Positions 53,201 through 60,661 of a DNA stretch of 64,000 bases are shown here, in pieces. The translations under genes were made by a program, and so were the position numbers. Origin of the DNA: Flavobacterium sp. Root420 (GTDB lineage: Bacteria; Bacteroidota; Bacteroidia; Flavobacteriales; Flavobacteriaceae); contig NZ_LMEF01000012.1 in NCBI RefSeq assembly GCF_001427905.1, forward strand, positions 483,367-547,366, written 5' to 3'. The notes under the pieces were generated by a model that was given only the letters and a program-made list of their open reading frames with translations, did not search any database and had not been told where the DNA came from. Numbering within the stretch: the first letter of the stretch is position 1; the number at the start of each line of letters is the position of its first letter.

Positions 53201-54099
53201 TCGAGAGTGGTATTTGAAGAAGGCTGATTCAGGTTTGGAATTCGCTTTCCATCTCCGCCAATTACTGTTATATAATAATATGATTTGGTATCAAATAAAT
53301 TGAGGTTTGTCTGACTCTCGGTATTCCAGTTGTCTGTTCCCTCAGCATAAAAAAGGATATAGTCTTCATTGTTAAAGACGCCATCGGATTCACCAATAAT
53401 CTGAATGGCATTTTCAATTAAGTCGTCTGGGTAATAAGTGTTGTTCATTAAAGGAAGCATTCTTCCTCCGTTGCCATAAATTTTGATTCTTTTAGGACCA
53501 GTTTTAGAAGGATCAAACCCTAAGCTTTGCAAAAAAGCTCTTGAAATTTTATAAACGCCTGATTTTTCGATGTAAAAGCGATACCAATCTCCACTCGCTA
53601 ACACTGAATTTTGAATAATATTTAATTTTTGTGTGAGAGAAGTACTGTTGCTTTTGGATGTATTATTGTTTAAATTATAAGAAAATGATCGAATTCTTTT
53701 AAAGCTGTTTCCTTCTTTAATAATAGGTGAAAGTGAGATAAAAATTTGTTTTTTATCTCTTGAAGAGGCGATTTTTAACGTTTCATTTGGTTTTTCGGGG
53801 ATGTTTCCCAGCGATAAATCACCCAAATCAGAGATAGAGACTGATTCATAAATAATGTTGGAAATTTGAACAGAAGAACTGTTGGAATAATCAGATTGAT
53901 TCAAATTAAGCAGTAATGTTATGCTTTTTTTTGAAATATCATACCTGAAACTATTACCTGAAAAATAAGGTACGATCATTTTAAAATCGCCAAAACTCAT
54001 TTCTTTTTTAGTTTGCCAATCTATTGTGAAGTCCCTATTTATTTGGGAAAAAGCCAAAATTGGAACCAGAAAAAAATGTAAGATTAAGGCTTGTTTCAT
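50263..54099 (-). CDS. porU: type IX secretion system sortase PorU
   Basis: 1278 residues with a signal peptide (ALILHFFLVPILAFSQ). The gingipain-like C25 peptidase domain occupies roughly 520-900; the catalytic pair is His789 in FNYLGHGGEDG and Cys823 in ITITCEFSRFDD. The end is an immunoglobulin-like/T9SS-type domain (LNYPNPFSTYTQFWFSH, then GVYIYKLTVKSN). PorU removes the C-terminal signal of T9SS cargo and attaches cargo to the surface. Divergent from gldJ with a 208-nt spacer; porV follows in the same transcript. Confidence 0.94.
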   Translation of the reverse strand: MKQALILHFFLVPILAFSQINRDFTIDWQTKKEMSFGDFKMIVPYFSGNSFRYDISKKSITLLLNLNQSDYSNSSSVQISNIIYESVSISDLGDLSLGNIPEKPNETLKIASSRDKKQIFISLSPIIKEGNSFKRIRSFSYNLNNNTSKSNSTSLTQKLNIIQNSVLASGDWYRFYIEKSGVYKISRAFLQSLGFDPSKTGPKRIKIYGNGGRMLPLMNNTYYPDDLIENAIQIIGESDGVFNNEDYILFYAEGTDNWNTESQTNLNLFDTKSYYYITVIGGDGKRIPNLNQPSSNTTLELNTFDDYQSHEIDQTNIAHLGRQWFGESFDINQEQEFSFTFPNLDVSVPVKIEVSAASAAFTPTSFAIAANGQSIGTINFNALVSSSDIKFYTGKLPVNTVFTGTESVKIKLTYNNNGVPGSKGYLDYINLIARRKLLGTGKQFKFQYDLAGSTTGIANYTIGNASGISQIWDITDLYNVSKIENPNQATFSFKASLGEVRKYIAIDPADYFTPLKESQSKITNQNLKGTIFKNAQNSFQDIDYVIIAPKFLVSQAEKLANFHRTYSNLNTKVITLENIYQEFASGKQDIAAIRNCIKYIYENASSPEKRIKYVNLFGDASFDYKDRISNNTNIVPIYHSLNSNTIGESSFASDDFYGLMDPDEGNIISFFGGIDIAVGRMLVSDNAQAGEMVNKVLEYHDTKSYGNWRNNVVLVSDDSDQSSDASLQSRQNSLADVIATEKPFFNIDKIILDSYTQEASAGGSRYPKARTDLFNAFEKGALVFNYLGHGGEDGLASERIWEKSDGQNLNNQYKYPLFITITCEFSRFDDPTRPTAGEYTFWNPKGGAISMLTTIRAIGQFNAENFNDNLSKNLLSYGSNQYTTIAEALRISKNENPSYSSNVIFYIGDPALMLAIPKPRINLTKVNDVVISQPIPDLKSLSKIKITGEITDENNTLLSNYNGELATAIFDKLITTSTLNNDGYSPAMSFKTLGETIFRGNATVTNGQFEFSFVVPRDIRIPVDYGKISFYSKKNQLLENQSGYSNIIKIGGINENAPQDNISPKVKLYMNDETFVSGGITNSSPFLLALLEDENGINTASGIGHDIVAILDGDVSNPYILNDYYQTKLDDYTNGNLRFPLRNLSAGMHTISFTAWDVYNNPVTSEIQFIVVGDESLTLTHVLNYPNPFSTYTQFWFSHNRPYEPLDVQVQVMTITGKVVWTKNQIITTEGFLSREITWDGKDDFGDRIGKGVYIYKLTVKSNLTNKKAEKYEKLVIL

Positions 54100-54182
54100 A
54101 AGTTGAAAAAACGAAATTATTTTTAAAATATTTTAGTAAGTAAAAATATAGTATTTCATGTTATAGTAAATAATAAAAAGTA

Positions 54183-54190
54183 TATTTTTG
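54183..54190 (+). promoter_or_regulatory. gldJ distal -7 element
   Basis: TATTTTTG, exact TAnnTTTG match, 118 nt upstream of the gldJ ATG. No clear -33 TTG; an alternative lies closer to the gene. Confidence 0.35.
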
Positions 54191-54253
54191 CGTTCGTAAC
54201 TATAGGTTATTTTCTGGTAAAAAAACAGTGAAATAAAATTATTAGAACAGATG

Positions 54254-54282
54254 TTGCTAATTAAATGTTAATTATTATATTG
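54254..54282 (+). promoter_or_regulatory. gldJ proximal promoter candidate
   Basis: TTG (54254-54256), 19-nt spacer, TATATTG (54276-54282), one base short of the -7 consensus. It lies about 25 nt before the ATG. Confidence 0.4.
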
Positions 54283-54307
54283 CAGCACCTAAATTTATCA
54301 CCTAAGA

Positions 54308-55996
54308 ATGAGTATGAAAGTAAACAAAATTGTAGCCTTGCAATTAATGATGTCAATGGTATTGATGTTAGGCACGGCTAGTTGTAGCAAAAAATCGAGT
54401 TCCAGTCACGCTTCTCGAGCAACAGGTTGGGACGTAGATAGTCAGAATGGAACTTCTGCCAGAAATGCAGGGAAAAAACAACAGGCTGGTCCTGGTTTAG
54501 TTTTTGTTGAAGGAGGTACATTTACTATGGGTAAAGTACAGGATGATGTTATGCACGATTGGAATAACACGCCAACTCAACAACACGTACAATCATTCTA
54601 TATGGATGAAACTGAAGTTACGAACGGTATGTACTTAGAGTACCTGGAGTGGTTGAAGAAAGTTTTTCCTCCAACAGAAGAAAATTACAAGAATATTTAC
54701 GAAGGAGCATCGCCAGATACTTTAGTATGGAGAAATCGTTTAGGATATAACGAAACGATGACTAACAACTACTTAAGACACCCTTCTTATGCAAACTACC
54801 CTGTAGTTGGTGTAAACTGGATTCAGGCAGTTGAATTTAGTAAATGGAGAACAGACCGTGTAAATGAAGCTGTTCTTGAAAAAGACGGATATCTTAAAAA
54901 AGGTGCTAAAACTACAGACGTAAGTGCCGAAAGTTTGTTTAATACTGAAGCTTACCTTGCTTCGCCTTCTACTACTTATGGTGGTAACGAAGAACTTGTA
55001 TTAAAGAAAAATCCAAACGGAAGAAGACCAAAAGCTAATAAAGATGGTGTAGTAGAGGAGAAAAATGTGTACGCACAACGTTCTTCAGGAGTTATATTAC
55101 CAGAGTACAGACTTCCTACTGAGGCTGAATGGGAGTATGCAGCTGCAGCTGATGTTGGACAAAGAGAATATAATATCTATAAAGGACAAAAGAAATATCC
55201 TTGGTCTGGAGATTATACACGTTCATCAAAACGTAAAAACAAAGGAGATCAATTGGCTAACTTTAAACAAGGAAACGGTGATTACGGTGGAATTGCAGGT
55301 TGGTCTGATGATGGAGCTGATATTACAAATTCTGTAAAAAGTTATGCACCAAATGATTTCGGATTATACGATATGGCAGGTAACGTAGCAGAATGGGTTG
55401 CCGATGTTTACAGACCAATTATTGATAATGAAGCGAATGATTTCAACTACTACAGAGGTAATCAATACGCTAAGAACAAAATTGGTAAGGACGGTAAAAT
55501 TGAAATCGTTTCAACAGCAAGCATTAAATATGATACTTTAAGCAACGGTAAAGTTGTAGCAAGAAATCTTCCGGGAGAGATTGCTCAGGTTCCAGTTGAC
55601 GAACAAGAAACATATTTGAGAACAAATTTCAGTACAAGCGATAATATCAATTATAGAGATGGTGACAAACAATCTTCAAGATATTTTGACTTTGGAGATT
55701 CTGAATCAGGACCAAAAACAGATCAGGCAATGTACAATTCTCCTAAACATAATATCACTACTGATAGTTTGGGTAAGATGATTAGAAAATATGACAACTC
55801 TAGCAAACGTACTACTTTAATCGATGATAAAGTAAGAGTTTACAAAGGAGGTTCCTGGAGAGACAGAGCATATTGGTTAGATCCGGCTCAAAGAAGATAT
55901 TTCCCTCAGGATATGGCAACAGATTACATCGGATTTAGATGTGCTATGTCTAGAGTAGGTTCAAAAGCTGAAAAAAGAAAATCGCCTAGAAACTAA
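54308..55996 (+). CDS. gldJ: gliding motility lipoprotein GldJ
   Basis: 562 residues. The lipobox LMLGTASCSKKS gives lipidated Cys26. The body is a formylglycine-generating-enzyme (sulfatase-modifying factor) fold: VFVEGGTFTMG, YMDETEVTNGMYLEYL, RLPTEAEWEYAAAAD, DMAGNVAEWVADVY and VYKGGSWRDRAYW. GldK shares this fold but is shorter (about 465 residues) and sits with gldLMN; the length and the porU/porV neighbourhood point to GldJ. GldJ stabilises GldK and is needed for gliding and T9SS. murF follows. Confidence 0.94.
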   Translation: MSMKVNKIVALQLMMSMVLMLGTASCSKKSSSSHASRATGWDVDSQNGTSARNAGKKQQAGPGLVFVEGGTFTMGKVQDDVMHDWNNTPTQQHVQSFYMDETEVTNGMYLEYLEWLKKVFPPTEENYKNIYEGASPDTLVWRNRLGYNETMTNNYLRHPSYANYPVVGVNWIQAVEFSKWRTDRVNEAVLEKDGYLKKGAKTTDVSAESLFNTEAYLASPSTTYGGNEELVLKKNPNGRRPKANKDGVVEEKNVYAQRSSGVILPEYRLPTEAEWEYAAAADVGQREYNIYKGQKKYPWSGDYTRSSKRKNKGDQLANFKQGNGDYGGIAGWSDDGADITNSVKSYAPNDFGLYDMAGNVAEWVADVYRPIIDNEANDFNYYRGNQYAKNKIGKDGKIEIVSTASIKYDTLSNGKVVARNLPGEIAQVPVDEQETYLRTNFSTSDNINYRDGDKQSSRYFDFGDSESGPKTDQAMYNSPKHNITTDSLGKMIRKYDNSSKRTTLIDDKVRVYKGGSWRDRAYWLDPAQRRYFPQDMATDYIGFRCAMSRVGSKAEKRKSPRN

Positions 55997-56016
55997 GTCT
56001 TAGAAATTTCAATTAC

Positions 56017-56069
56017 AAAAATTCCAAATTCCAAAAGCTGAACATTTCAGTATGGAATTTGGAATTTTT
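56017..56069 (+). terminator. terminator of gldJ
   Basis: AAAAATTCCAAATTCC pairs with GGAATTTGGAATTTTT around a 21-nt loop, followed by T. It begins 21 nt after the gldJ stop, so murF is probably transcribed mainly from its own promoter. Confidence 0.7.
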
Positions 56070-56115
56070 TGTGTTTATTTTTTTCTATTTTTACGGTCTA
56101 TTAAAAATTTTATAA

Positions 56116-57402
56116 ATGAATATTCAGGAAATTCATAACCTCTTTTTACAATGTAAATCTCTTTCAATTGACACAAGAAAAATTGAAAAAGATTCGATGT
56201 TTTTTGCTATTAAAGGCGAAAATTTTGATGCAAATACTTTTGCGAAGCAAGCACTTGAATTAGGTGCTTTATTTGTTGTTATAGACAATGAATCTTATTT
56301 TATAGATGAAAGAACAGTTTTGGTTCATAATAGTTTAGAAACGCTGCAGGAATTAGCAAAATTTCACCGAGCCTATCTAAAATTACCCATTATTGCCCTG
56401 ACAGGTAGTAACGGAAAAACTACAACTAAAGAGCTTATTAATGTTGTTTTGTCTAAAAAATACAAAACGAAAGCTACAGTTGGAAATTTGAATAATCATA
56501 TTGGTGTTCCGTTAACATTATTAAGTTTTAATGCAGAAACTGAATTTGGAATTGTGGAAATGGGGGCAAATCATAAAAAAGAAATTGAATTTTTATGTGA
56601 AATTGCTCAACCAGATTACGGATATATAACCAATTTTGGAAAAGCACATTTAGAAGGTTTTGGCGGCGTTGAAGGTGTAATAGAAGGTAAGAGCGAAATG
56701 TATCAGTATTTGGCTAAGAATAATAAATTGGCTTTTGTAAATCTTGAAGATCCTATACAAATTGAAAAATCTGTTGGTATAAAATCTTTTACGTTTGGTA
56801 TTGATAATAATAAGGCTAATGTCAAAATCAAAAAGATTACTGCAAATCCTTTTGTTGTTATTGATTATGATCAATTTAGTGTTCAATCGCATTTAATTGG
56901 ATTGTACAATGCAAATAATATTAATGCAGCAGTTTCTATCGGGTGTTATTTTAAAGTGGATGACAAAGCTATAAAAGAAGCAATTGAAAGTTATATTCCG
57001 GAAAACAACCGGTCGCAGTTATTAAAAAAGGGATCGAATCAAATTATTCTGGATGCTTATAATGCAAATCCGAGTAGTATGGCTGTTGCTATTACCAATT
57101 TCCTTCAATTGGATAGCGAGAATAAAGTAATGGTTTTAGGTGATATGTTTGAATTGGGAAGAGAGAGTCAGCAAGAACATAAAATCGTTGTTGATTCATT
57201 AATAAACCAAAATAAATCAATTTGTTATTTTATCGGGAAGTCATTTTACGAAAATAAGATTTCAAGTGAAAACATTCATTTTTTTGAGACTTTTGAAGAT
57301 TTCTCAAATCATCTGAAAACGATACATTTTGAAAATAATAGTATTTTAATAAAAGGTTCCAGAGGTATGGCTTTGGAGCGAACTTTGGAATATATTTCAT
57401 AA
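56116..57402 (+). CDS. murF: UDP-MurNAc-tripeptide--D-alanyl-D-alanine ligase MurF
   Basis: 428 residues. Mur ligase layout: N-terminal substrate domain (SIDTRKIEKDSMFFAIKGEN), ATP-binding centre with TGSNGKTTT at 96-104 and GNLNNHIGVPLTLL, and a C-terminal domain with DAYNANPSSM. Adds D-Ala-D-Ala to the peptidoglycan precursor in the cytoplasm. Slightly shorter than E. coli MurF (452), as is usual in this phylum. It follows gldJ by about 120 nt. Confidence 0.94.
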   Translation: MNIQEIHNLFLQCKSLSIDTRKIEKDSMFFAIKGENFDANTFAKQALELGALFVVIDNESYFIDERTVLVHNSLETLQELAKFHRAYLKLPIIALTGSNGKTTTKELINVVLSKKYKTKATVGNLNNHIGVPLTLLSFNAETEFGIVEMGANHKKEIEFLCEIAQPDYGYITNFGKAHLEGFGGVEGVIEGKSEMYQYLAKNNKLAFVNLEDPIQIEKSVGIKSFTFGIDNNKANVKIKKITANPFVVIDYDQFSVQSHLIGLYNANNINAAVSIGCYFKVDDKAIKEAIESYIPENNRSQLLKKGSNQIILDAYNANPSSMAVAITNFLQLDSENKVMVLGDMFELGRESQQEHKIVVDSLINQNKSICYFIGKSFYENKISSENIHFFETFEDFSNHLKTIHFENNSILIKGSRGMALERTLEYIS

Positions 57403-57406
57403 TAGC

Positions 57407-57441
57407 AAAAAAGCCAGTCTACGACAACGAATGGCTTTTTT
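57407..57441. terminator. bidirectional terminator
   Basis: AAAAAAGCCA, 15-nt loop, TGGCTTTTTT. It lies between the convergent murF and the regulator gene, 5 nt from each stop. Confidence 0.8.
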
Positions 57442-57446
57442 GTTTC

Positions 57447-60317
57447 TTAGATACTCATTAGAAAACCAATTAGGTTTTCTTTTTTATTCAGGCCTAATTT
57501 TTTTCTTAAACGGTATCGTGCCAGCTCAACCCCTCCAGTCGAAATATTCATGATTTCGGCAATTTCTTTAGTTGACATGTTCATCAATAAATAAGTTGAT
57601 AAGTCAAGTTCACGTGGTGAGATAGTTGGGTATTTTTCTTTTAAACGCTTCAAAAATTCAAAATGAACGTTCTTGATGTGTTTTTCCAGGTCTTTCCAGC
57701 TTTTATCAGTATTTACTTCTTTTACAATACTCTTATTTAGTTTGCTAACTTGAAACTTCGTAGAATCATCAAGGGCTTCAACATCAATTTCTTTTAGTTT
57801 ATGAATAATTCCGTTTAAGATTTTGTTTTTCTTTACAACTTGTAGGGAATTGTTTACTAGTTCTTTATCTTTTGCTAAGATTTTGATTTGAAGCTTATCA
57901 TTTTTCAGTTTTTCAATTTCTTTTTCCAGATCATATTGTTCTTGTCTGATTCTTGATTCTTTTTCAAGATACAATCTTCTTTGTTCTATCGTTTCGTAAT
58001 ATTTGTTTTTTCTAATCTTCATTTTAATTCGGTTAGAAATAACATAAATTCCGACTATAATCAAAACAAAATAAAGGATAAGGGCTAAAAAATGCCTGTA
58101 CCACGGTGGAGAAACCGTGAATAAAAGCGTAGATGGTTCAGATTGAATTCCGTAACTGTTTCTAACTTTCACATTCATTTTATAATCTCCTTCACGAAGA
58201 TTTGTATATTCTTTAATTGAAATAGTTGACCAATTGCTCCATTTATCATCAAAAGGTTCCAGTTGATAGGAGAATTCAACGTTTTCGAGATTTTCATAGG
58301 TTGGAGAAGAAAATGTAAAACGAACGTGATTAGATGCATAAGGAATTCGAATATTCTCAATTTTATTCTGATTATTTCCTAAAATAATGGTGTCGCCAGG
58401 AAAAGAAAAGCTTCTGATAAAGGCTTTCGGTTTTGTTACAAAGTTGTTCAGCAATTCAGAGTCATAATGTGCTAATCCGTCGGTTAATCCTATAAAAATA
58501 TTCTTAGAATCAATTGTGTTTACGGATAAGTAGTTACTAACCAAATTCCCTGTTAAATTTGAAAATGGAGCAACAATATTAGTATAATACTTGTTTCGCT
58601 TCATTAAAACGCCAACAGATTCATCAAAGGCATACCATAAGTTTGATTGAGAATCTTCGCTTAAAGCATTTATGATTGGAATATTTTTAAATAATTTAGT
58701 CAGGTTCTTATCTTCATAAAATAAATCCTGTTCCTGAGAATATTTGTAAAAATGATTATTGGTTTGGAAGTATAATTGGTTGTCAATTTTCTGGATACTT
58801 CCAATGTTTTTATATTTAGGAGTTAGCCTGTCTATTTTTTTGATGGATGAGAATGTTGTCAAATCATTGCTCAAAGACATGCGATAGATTGATTCATCTT
58901 TTTTAAGCCATAAATAAGATTGGTCAAGTTCAAAACTATTTGATGATTTGTCAAAACCAATAACCTGATTCTTGTATATTAATCCGCCAGGTGTTTTTTG
59001 GAAGACTGCAAATCCGTCATAATTTGATCCTATAAAAAAGCCGGGGTGGCTTGGAATGTTTTTAAAGCCGAAGTAACCTTTAGAGTCTATCGTATTGGTT
59101 ACCCTTCCGCCTTTTATAACTAAAGCGCCCCTGTTGTTTGAGCAAATTAGTTCATTGTCTATGACTTGTACGTTCCATGATTGTGCAGTGGTTCCTTCAA
59201 CAAGCTTAAAGGTGTCAGCTTTAAAACTGTTGTTCCAGGCATGATAAAAAACGCCTTGGTTTGTCGCTACATATAGATTACCTTCATGAATCACGGAAGC
59301 ATAAACAGTACTAATGTCGTAACTGAAACCAAAGTAGGTAAAAGGCGATCCTTCATTTACAAAAGCAATACCATTGTCGAGACCTAGCCATAGGTTGTTT
59401 TTATTGTCAATAAAGGATGTTAGGACAGTATTATTCTGCAAGCCCTTTTTGCGATTAAGATGTTGGATTATTTTACCATTAAAATCACAAATTGCAATAC
59501 CATCTAATACTGAGTTTAAAACAATAAAGTTATTTTTAATTGTAACTCCGCCCAATGAATTGTTTTTTTTGACAAAATTATTGGCTTCAGTATTCCACGG
59601 TTTTACCGTATTGTTCTCGTATATAAATAGTCCTTTTTCAAGCGTTATAATTAAGATCTTGTTTTTATCAAGCGCATACATTGCCCAGATTTCTGTGTTG
59701 TTGAAACTAGTGGTATTTGGTAAGGAATATAGCTTGCCATTTTTATATTCTAATATTCCTTTTTCTTCATCCTGAAAATAGAGTTTGTTTTCAACTACGA
59801 ATGAAAATTGGAATCGCTTGGGAGCTTCTAAAATGGTCAATTTATTGTTCTTAAAAATATAAGCTCTGGCAAAAGACTGAAAAATAGTTTCATTATTTAA
59901 GGTGTGAATCTTCCAGATGAAGTCAATTATTTTGATTTTGTTTTTATCTACGCTCTTTGCTAACGATGTATATTTAAGTTTTCCTTTTTCATTTGGTTGG
60001 AAATAGCCAAATTCATTATAGCCACCTACGAAAATCTTGCCTGAATCATCAATTTTTAGACAACGTACAGAAGTTAAATTAGGTAGTGGATATTTTCTCC
60101 ATGAAGAACCATCAAATTGTAACAGACCGTTATTATTCGCAAAATATAAGTTTCCATTCTTATCCTGTCCAATATTCCAGTTTTGTGTTCCTCCTTTATA
60201 TTCGTTTCGCTTGTAATTTCTTACATCAGGCAAACCGATGCTTTTAACTTGCCCAAAAAATGATATTGAGAATAATGTAAAAAAAGTAATAATAAAATAT
60301 GATTTAATCAATTTCAT
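57447..60317 (-). CDS. propeller/triple-Tyr membrane regulator with LuxR-type HTH
   Basis: 956 residues with a signal peptide (YFIITFFTLFSISFFGQ). Residues ~30-650 are two-component-regulator propeller repeats (NLYFANNNGLLQFDG, NLWLGLDNGIAFV), then a Y_Y_Y domain (~665-735; VEFSYQLEPFDDKWSNW), one transmembrane segment (~742-764), a coiled coil and a C-terminal LuxR/GerE helix-turn-helix (~890-950; PRELDLSTYLLMNMSTKEIA). No histidine kinase or receiver domain is present, so the periplasmic sensor would act on DNA directly through the membrane. Such proteins often sit beside SusC/SusD loci in Bacteroidota; here susC is divergent. Control of susC is inferred. Confidence 0.88.
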   Translation of the reverse strand: MKLIKSYFIITFFTLFSISFFGQVKSIGLPDVRNYKRNEYKGGTQNWNIGQDKNGNLYFANNNGLLQFDGSSWRKYPLPNLTSVRCLKIDDSGKIFVGGYNEFGYFQPNEKGKLKYTSLAKSVDKNKIKIIDFIWKIHTLNNETIFQSFARAYIFKNNKLTILEAPKRFQFSFVVENKLYFQDEEKGILEYKNGKLYSLPNTTSFNNTEIWAMYALDKNKILIITLEKGLFIYENNTVKPWNTEANNFVKKNNSLGGVTIKNNFIVLNSVLDGIAICDFNGKIIQHLNRKKGLQNNTVLTSFIDNKNNLWLGLDNGIAFVNEGSPFTYFGFSYDISTVYASVIHEGNLYVATNQGVFYHAWNNSFKADTFKLVEGTTAQSWNVQVIDNELICSNNRGALVIKGGRVTNTIDSKGYFGFKNIPSHPGFFIGSNYDGFAVFQKTPGGLIYKNQVIGFDKSSNSFELDQSYLWLKKDESIYRMSLSNDLTTFSSIKKIDRLTPKYKNIGSIQKIDNQLYFQTNNHFYKYSQEQDLFYEDKNLTKLFKNIPIINALSEDSQSNLWYAFDESVGVLMKRNKYYTNIVAPFSNLTGNLVSNYLSVNTIDSKNIFIGLTDGLAHYDSELLNNFVTKPKAFIRSFSFPGDTIILGNNQNKIENIRIPYASNHVRFTFSSPTYENLENVEFSYQLEPFDDKWSNWSTISIKEYTNLREGDYKMNVKVRNSYGIQSEPSTLLFTVSPPWYRHFLALILYFVLIIVGIYVISNRIKMKIRKNKYYETIEQRRLYLEKESRIRQEQYDLEKEIEKLKNDKLQIKILAKDKELVNNSLQVVKKNKILNGIIHKLKEIDVEALDDSTKFQVSKLNKSIVKEVNTDKSWKDLEKHIKNVHFEFLKRLKEKYPTISPRELDLSTYLLMNMSTKEIAEIMNISTGGVELARYRLRKKLGLNKKENLIGFLMSI

Positions 60318-60372
60318 AAATTTTTTAATTTATTTCGGTTTTTATTATGTAACTAATTGTTTTTCAGTGTTT

Positions 60373-60389
60373 TGATGTGTTTTTGTAAT
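60373..60389 (+). promoter_or_regulatory. 17-nt repeat, copy 1
   Basis: TGATGTGTTTTTGTAAT. Identical to copies at 60532 and 60565. It lies 56 nt from the regulator start, so it could also affect that gene. Apart from these repeats and the susC promoter, the 344-nt spacer 60318-60660 shows no gene. Confidence 0.7.
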
Positions 60390-60444
60390 TGCTACATCGA
60401 ATAGTATGACGTTTCCCTGATAAAAATAAGCAATCTAATACTAG

Positions 60445-60465
60445 TGTAGTGTTTATTTTTGTAAT
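60445..60465 (+). promoter_or_regulatory. degenerate copy of the 17-nt repeat
   Basis: Reads TGTAGTG, TTTA, TTTTTGTAAT: it shares the 3' half TTTTTGTAAT and a similar 5' half with an inserted few bases. Possibly a weaker site; could be chance in AT-rich DNA. Confidence 0.35.
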
Positions 60466-60531
60466 TAACATTTTGATAACATCTTTAATTTTGTTTTTAA
60501 TATATTAAAGATCAATTAATTATAAAAAAAA

Positions 60532-60548
60532 TGATGTGTTTTTGTAAT
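60532..60548 (+). promoter_or_regulatory. 17-nt repeat, copy 2
   Basis: TGATGTGTTTTTGTAAT, identical to the others. It starts 33 nt (about three helical turns) before copy 3, so both face the same side of the DNA. Confidence 0.75.
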
Positions 60549-60564
60549 GTGATAAATTTTACTT

Positions 60565-60581
60565 TGATGTGTTTTTGTAAT
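60565..60581 (+). promoter_or_regulatory. 17-nt repeat, copy 3
   Basis: TGATGTGTTTTTGTAAT, 9 to 12 nt upstream of the TTG -33 boxes of the susC promoter: the position expected for an activator that contacts RNA polymerase. Confidence 0.75.
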
Positions 60582-60593
60582 GAATTTTAATTG

Positions 60594-60622
60594 TTGATAG
60601 TAAAAAAATAACATTATTATTG
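60594..60622 (+). promoter_or_regulatory. susC promoter
   Basis: -33 TTG (60594-60596; another TTG at 60591), 18-nt spacer, -7 TATTATTG (60615-60622, one mismatch from TAnnTTTG). The leader to the ATG is about 35 nt. The weak -7 box fits an activator-dependent promoter. Confidence 0.6.
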
Positions 60623-60661
60623 CATCAAATTACTAATTAATTAACCAAAATTTTTAGAAAA

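Noticed and set aside
54308..55996. GldK instead of GldJ
   Set aside because: Same fold, but the protein is 562 residues, longer than GldK, and lies beside porU/porV, not gldLMN.
60373..60581. CRISPR-like array
   Set aside because: Only three short copies with spacings of 142 and 16 nt, no cas genes and no dyad; the position fits regulatory sites.
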